This document shows positions 5,734 through 7,442 of a DNA stretch of 7,442 nt, one piece after another. The translations under genes were made by a program, and so were the position numbers. The notes beneath the pieces were generated by a model. The model was not told the DNA's origin. It did not search any database and saw only the letters and a list, made by a program, of their open reading frames with translations. The first letter of the stretch is position 1. Each line of letters begins with the position of its first letter. This DNA is from an uncultured Acidaminococcus sp. (GTDB lineage Bacteria > Bacillota > Negativicutes > Acidaminococcales > Acidaminococcaceae): assembly GCA_900770265.1 (NCBI GenBank), contig CAAGJR010000023.1:1-7442 (forward strand). The letters are read 5' to 3'.

Positions 5734-7215
5734 ATGGAAAATCAGGAATTCGATTCGTTGGAACAATTGCTGCAGCATCCGGTATTCCACCACTTTGGGC
5801 AGCTGTGCCGGATCCCGCACCCTTCCTTCCAGGAAAAGGCCCTCAGCGCCGCTGTCTACAGCTGGGCCCGGCAGAAGGGCTTCGAGACCTGGCAGGATGA
5901 CTGGAACAACGTGTTCATCCGCAAACCGGCTTCCCCCGGCTATGAACATCGCCCGGCCGTCATGCTCCAGGCCCATCTGGATATGGTGTGCCAGAAGGCC
6001 AGAGGGGTGGAGCACGACTTCGCCAAAGATCCCATCCACCTGGAACTGGACGGGGATATCCTGTCCACCGGCGGCCGGACCACCCTGGGAGCCGATGACG
6101 GCATCGGGGTGGCTCTCGCCATGGCTCTGCTGGAAGACAACAGTCTGGCCCATCCGGAACTGGAAGCATTGTTCACCACGGCGGAGGAGGAAGACATGAG
6201 CGGCGCCCAGAACGTGGACGCCAGTGATTTCCACGCACACTATCTGGTGAACATCGACAATGCGGTGGAGCGCCATTCCGTCACCGGCAGCTGTGGCGGG
6301 TTCGGGGTGCGGTTCCAGCTGCCGGTCACCTGGGAGGCCGTTCCCGCCCAGGCCCTGTTCTATCACCTGAAGGTGGAGGGGCTCCAGGGTGGCCATTCCG
6401 GGGAGGACATCCACCGGGGCCGGGGCAACGCCAACATTTTCCTGATCCGGATGCTGCTGGGGGCCCGGAAAAAGATGCCCCTGCACCTGGCTTCCCTCCA
6501 TGGGGGTACGTTCCGGCTGGCCATCCCCCGGGATGCAGAAACCGTGGTCATGGTGCCGGCGGCCCGGAAAGAGGAGTTCCTGGCGGCCGTGGAGCAGGTG
6601 GCCGATGCCCTGCGGGCCGAATACAAGGCTGTGGCCGCCAACCTGAAGATCACTGTGGAACTGGCGGAAGGGCCGGCCACGGGCCTGGTGGTGTCCCAGG
6701 ATGTGACGGACAAGTTCATCCAGGTGCTGGTGCTGTCGCCCAACGGCATTTCGGAAATGAACGCCGCCATCCCCACGGTGGTCCAGAGTAGCGACAACCT
6801 GGGAGAAATCCGGCTGGAACCGGAGGAGAACCGGCTGGTGGTGGTCTATGAAGTCCGCACGTCCTTCCGGTCCAAGGCTGACTACATCTGGGACAAGATC
6901 CATCTGCTGGCCCGGCTGGTGGGCGGTACCTGCGAAAAATTCGCCGCCTATCCCGGCTGGCCCAACGACCCGGATTCGAAACTGACCCCCCAGGTGCAGC
7001 GCATCTACCAGGACCTGTTCGGCGAGCCCATGGAGGCCACGCCCATCCATTCCGGGCTGGAATGTGGCTGTCTCATGGAAAAGCGCCCCGAACTGGACGC
7101 CATCTCCCTGGGCCCCGACTGCTGGGACCTGCATTCCCCTCAGGAACGCCTCAGCGTCCGCAGCACCCTGCGCATGTACGAGTTCCTGAAGAAACTGTTA
7201 GCCGAAATCAATTAA
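5734..7215 (+). CDS. pepD: Aminoacyl-histidine dipeptidase / Xaa-His dipeptidase (peptidase family M20C)
   Basis: A 493-residue cytosolic di-zinc dipeptidase with broad activity on unblocked dipeptides, including carnosine-type ones. The ligand set matches PepD: H81 in QAHLDMV with catalytic D83, bridging D121 in GADDGIG, general base E151 and ligand E152 in TAEEEDMSG, D175 in NIDN, and H467 in WDLHSPQE. The dimerisation (lid) domain lies between the catalytic halves (about 190-385), with GGHSGEDIHRGRGNAN (219-234) at its start. The usual GADN motif reads GADD here, a mild variation after the ligand. AAGGAGG (5720-5726) overlaps the yfcC stop and sits 7 nt from ATG, so pepD is coupled to yfcC. 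Length is normal. It is the last gene of the operon, before a strong terminator. Confidence 0.95.
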   Translation: MENQEFDSLEQLLQHPVFHHFGQLCRIPHPSFQEKALSAAVYSWARQKGFETWQDDWNNVFIRKPASPGYEHRPAVMLQAHLDMVCQKARGVEHDFAKDPIHLELDGDILSTGGRTTLGADDGIGVALAMALLEDNSLAHPELEALFTTAEEEDMSGAQNVDASDFHAHYLVNIDNAVERHSVTGSCGGFGVRFQLPVTWEAVPAQALFYHLKVEGLQGGHSGEDIHRGRGNANIFLIRMLLGARKKMPLHLASLHGGTFRLAIPRDAETVVMVPAARKEEFLAAVEQVADALRAEYKAVAANLKITVELAEGPATGLVVSQDVTDKFIQVLVLSPNGISEMNAAIPTVVQSSDNLGEIRLEPEENRLVVVYEVRTSFRSKADYIWDKIHLLARLVGGTCEKFAAYPGWPNDPDSKLTPQVQRIYQDLFGEPMEATPIHSGLECGCLMEKRPELDAISLGPDCWDLHSPQERLSVRSTLRMYEFLKKLLAEIN

Positions 7216-7222
7216 ATACAAT

Positions 7223-7257
7223 AAAAAAAGAAGTGCCGCGCATGCGACACTTCTTTT
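7223..7257. terminator. Bidirectional terminator after pepD
   Basis: A 10-bp stem (7226-7235 with 7248-7257), extended past one mismatch by CGC/GCG around a GCAT loop, has an A tract on its left and a T tract on its right. It starts 8-10 nt after the pepD stop and, read on the minus strand, is followed by seven T. It can therefore serve both pepD and the convergent gene at the right edge. Confidence 0.88.
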
Positions 7258-7269
7258 CCTTTAGCTGCA

Positions 7270-7294
7270 GACTAGTGACTAGAGACTAGTGACT
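7270..7294. repeat. Heptamer tandem repeat with ACTAGT cores
   Basis: Three adjacent heptamers, CTAGTGA (7272-7278), CTAGAGA (7279-7285) and the first again (7286-7292), give an 11-bp direct repeat GACTAGTGACT (7270-7280 and 7284-7294). It sits between the pepD terminator and the stop codon of the minus-strand gene. It resembles the CCAGAGA pair after murI. Function is unknown. Confidence 0.7.
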
Positions 7295-7298
7295 GCTC

Positions 7299-7442
7299 TT
7301 ATTTTTTCTCCACAACCACTTTAGCGTTCTTTGCTTCAGCGGGAATGACTACATCCTTGCCCTTTTCATACCGGAGCAGCACGTTCAGGTTCAGGCTGGA
7401 GCCCTTCAGCATGGCTTTCATCATCTGCAGCTGGTTGGGATC
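7299..7442 (-). CDS. C-terminal end of an unidentified protein (partial)
   Basis: The last 47 codons of a minus-strand gene cut by the window edge, ending in TAA at 7301-7299. The visible tail starts DPNQLQMMKAMLK, continues through LNLNVLLRYEKGKDVVIPAEA and ends in a lysine-rich VVVEKK. Codon choice matches the neighbours and a terminator and repeat follow it, so it is very likely real. The closing pattern of a beta strand, then Y-x-K, then V-x-IP-x-EA resembles the ends of LolA-like or DUF6612-type lipoproteins. That is only an impression from a short stretch; I do not assign a function. Confidence 0.7.
   Translation of the reverse strand, partial: DPNQLQMMKAMLKGSSLNLNVLLRYEKGKDVVIPAEAKNAKVVVEKK

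Noticed and set aside
4240..7134. A 964-codon open frame on the minus strand opposite yfcC and pepD
   Set aside because: It is in exact codon register with the sense genes, so its stops would require TTA, CTA or TCA codons in the sense strand, which these genes avoid. The translation is low-complexity (rich in H, Q, G and D) and resembles no family, while both sense genes are clear homologues.

Overview
The window reads as ordinary chromosomal DNA from an anaerobic, GC-rich member of the Firmicutes. The gene families fit (a NiaR-type NAD repressor, a DUF3870 protein, and a YfcC carrier paired with a PepD dipeptidase), ribosome binding sites are strong (AAGGAGG type), and nearly every gene ends in an intrinsic terminator. 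My best guess is the Negativicutes, Acidaminococcaceae-like. This is inference from gene content and style; no rRNA or marker gene is present to prove it.

Layout. 1-345 holds no gene I can support: a terminator (51-83), a block of three small stem-loops that looks like an interspersed repeat (95-171), and the niaR promoter. niaR (346-867, +) faces murI (977-1840, -) across a shared terminator. murI has a long 5' leader (1841-1996) containing a possible 26-codon reading frame and an intrinsic terminator just before the murI ribosome binding site. A DUF3870 gene (2134-2469, +) diverges from murI and faces an EamA-family exporter (2557-3393, -) across a cluster of stem-loops. The exporter diverges from a tetR-yfcC-pepD operon (3578-7215, +). 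The 184-bp gap between them carries a strong promoter with two related palindromes on top of it. pepD then faces a gene cut by the right edge (7299-7442, -).

How the genes fit together. niaR controls NAD-precursor genes located elsewhere, and murI supplies D-glutamate for the cell wall. The rightmost operon looks like a self-regulated uptake-and-cleavage unit: YfcC moves an amino acid, peptide or dicarboxylate substrate across the membrane, PepD hydrolyses dipeptides in the cytosol, and the TetR protein probably represses its own operon and perhaps the divergent exporter. The two most interesting regulatory regions are the murI leader, a candidate attenuator, and the twin-palindrome tetR/eamA control region. 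I see no phage, insertion sequence, CRISPR array, tRNA or rRNA. Both neighbouring gene pairs with a full convergent junction at niaR/murI and pepD/right-edge gene carry short heptamer tandem repeats of a similar consensus.
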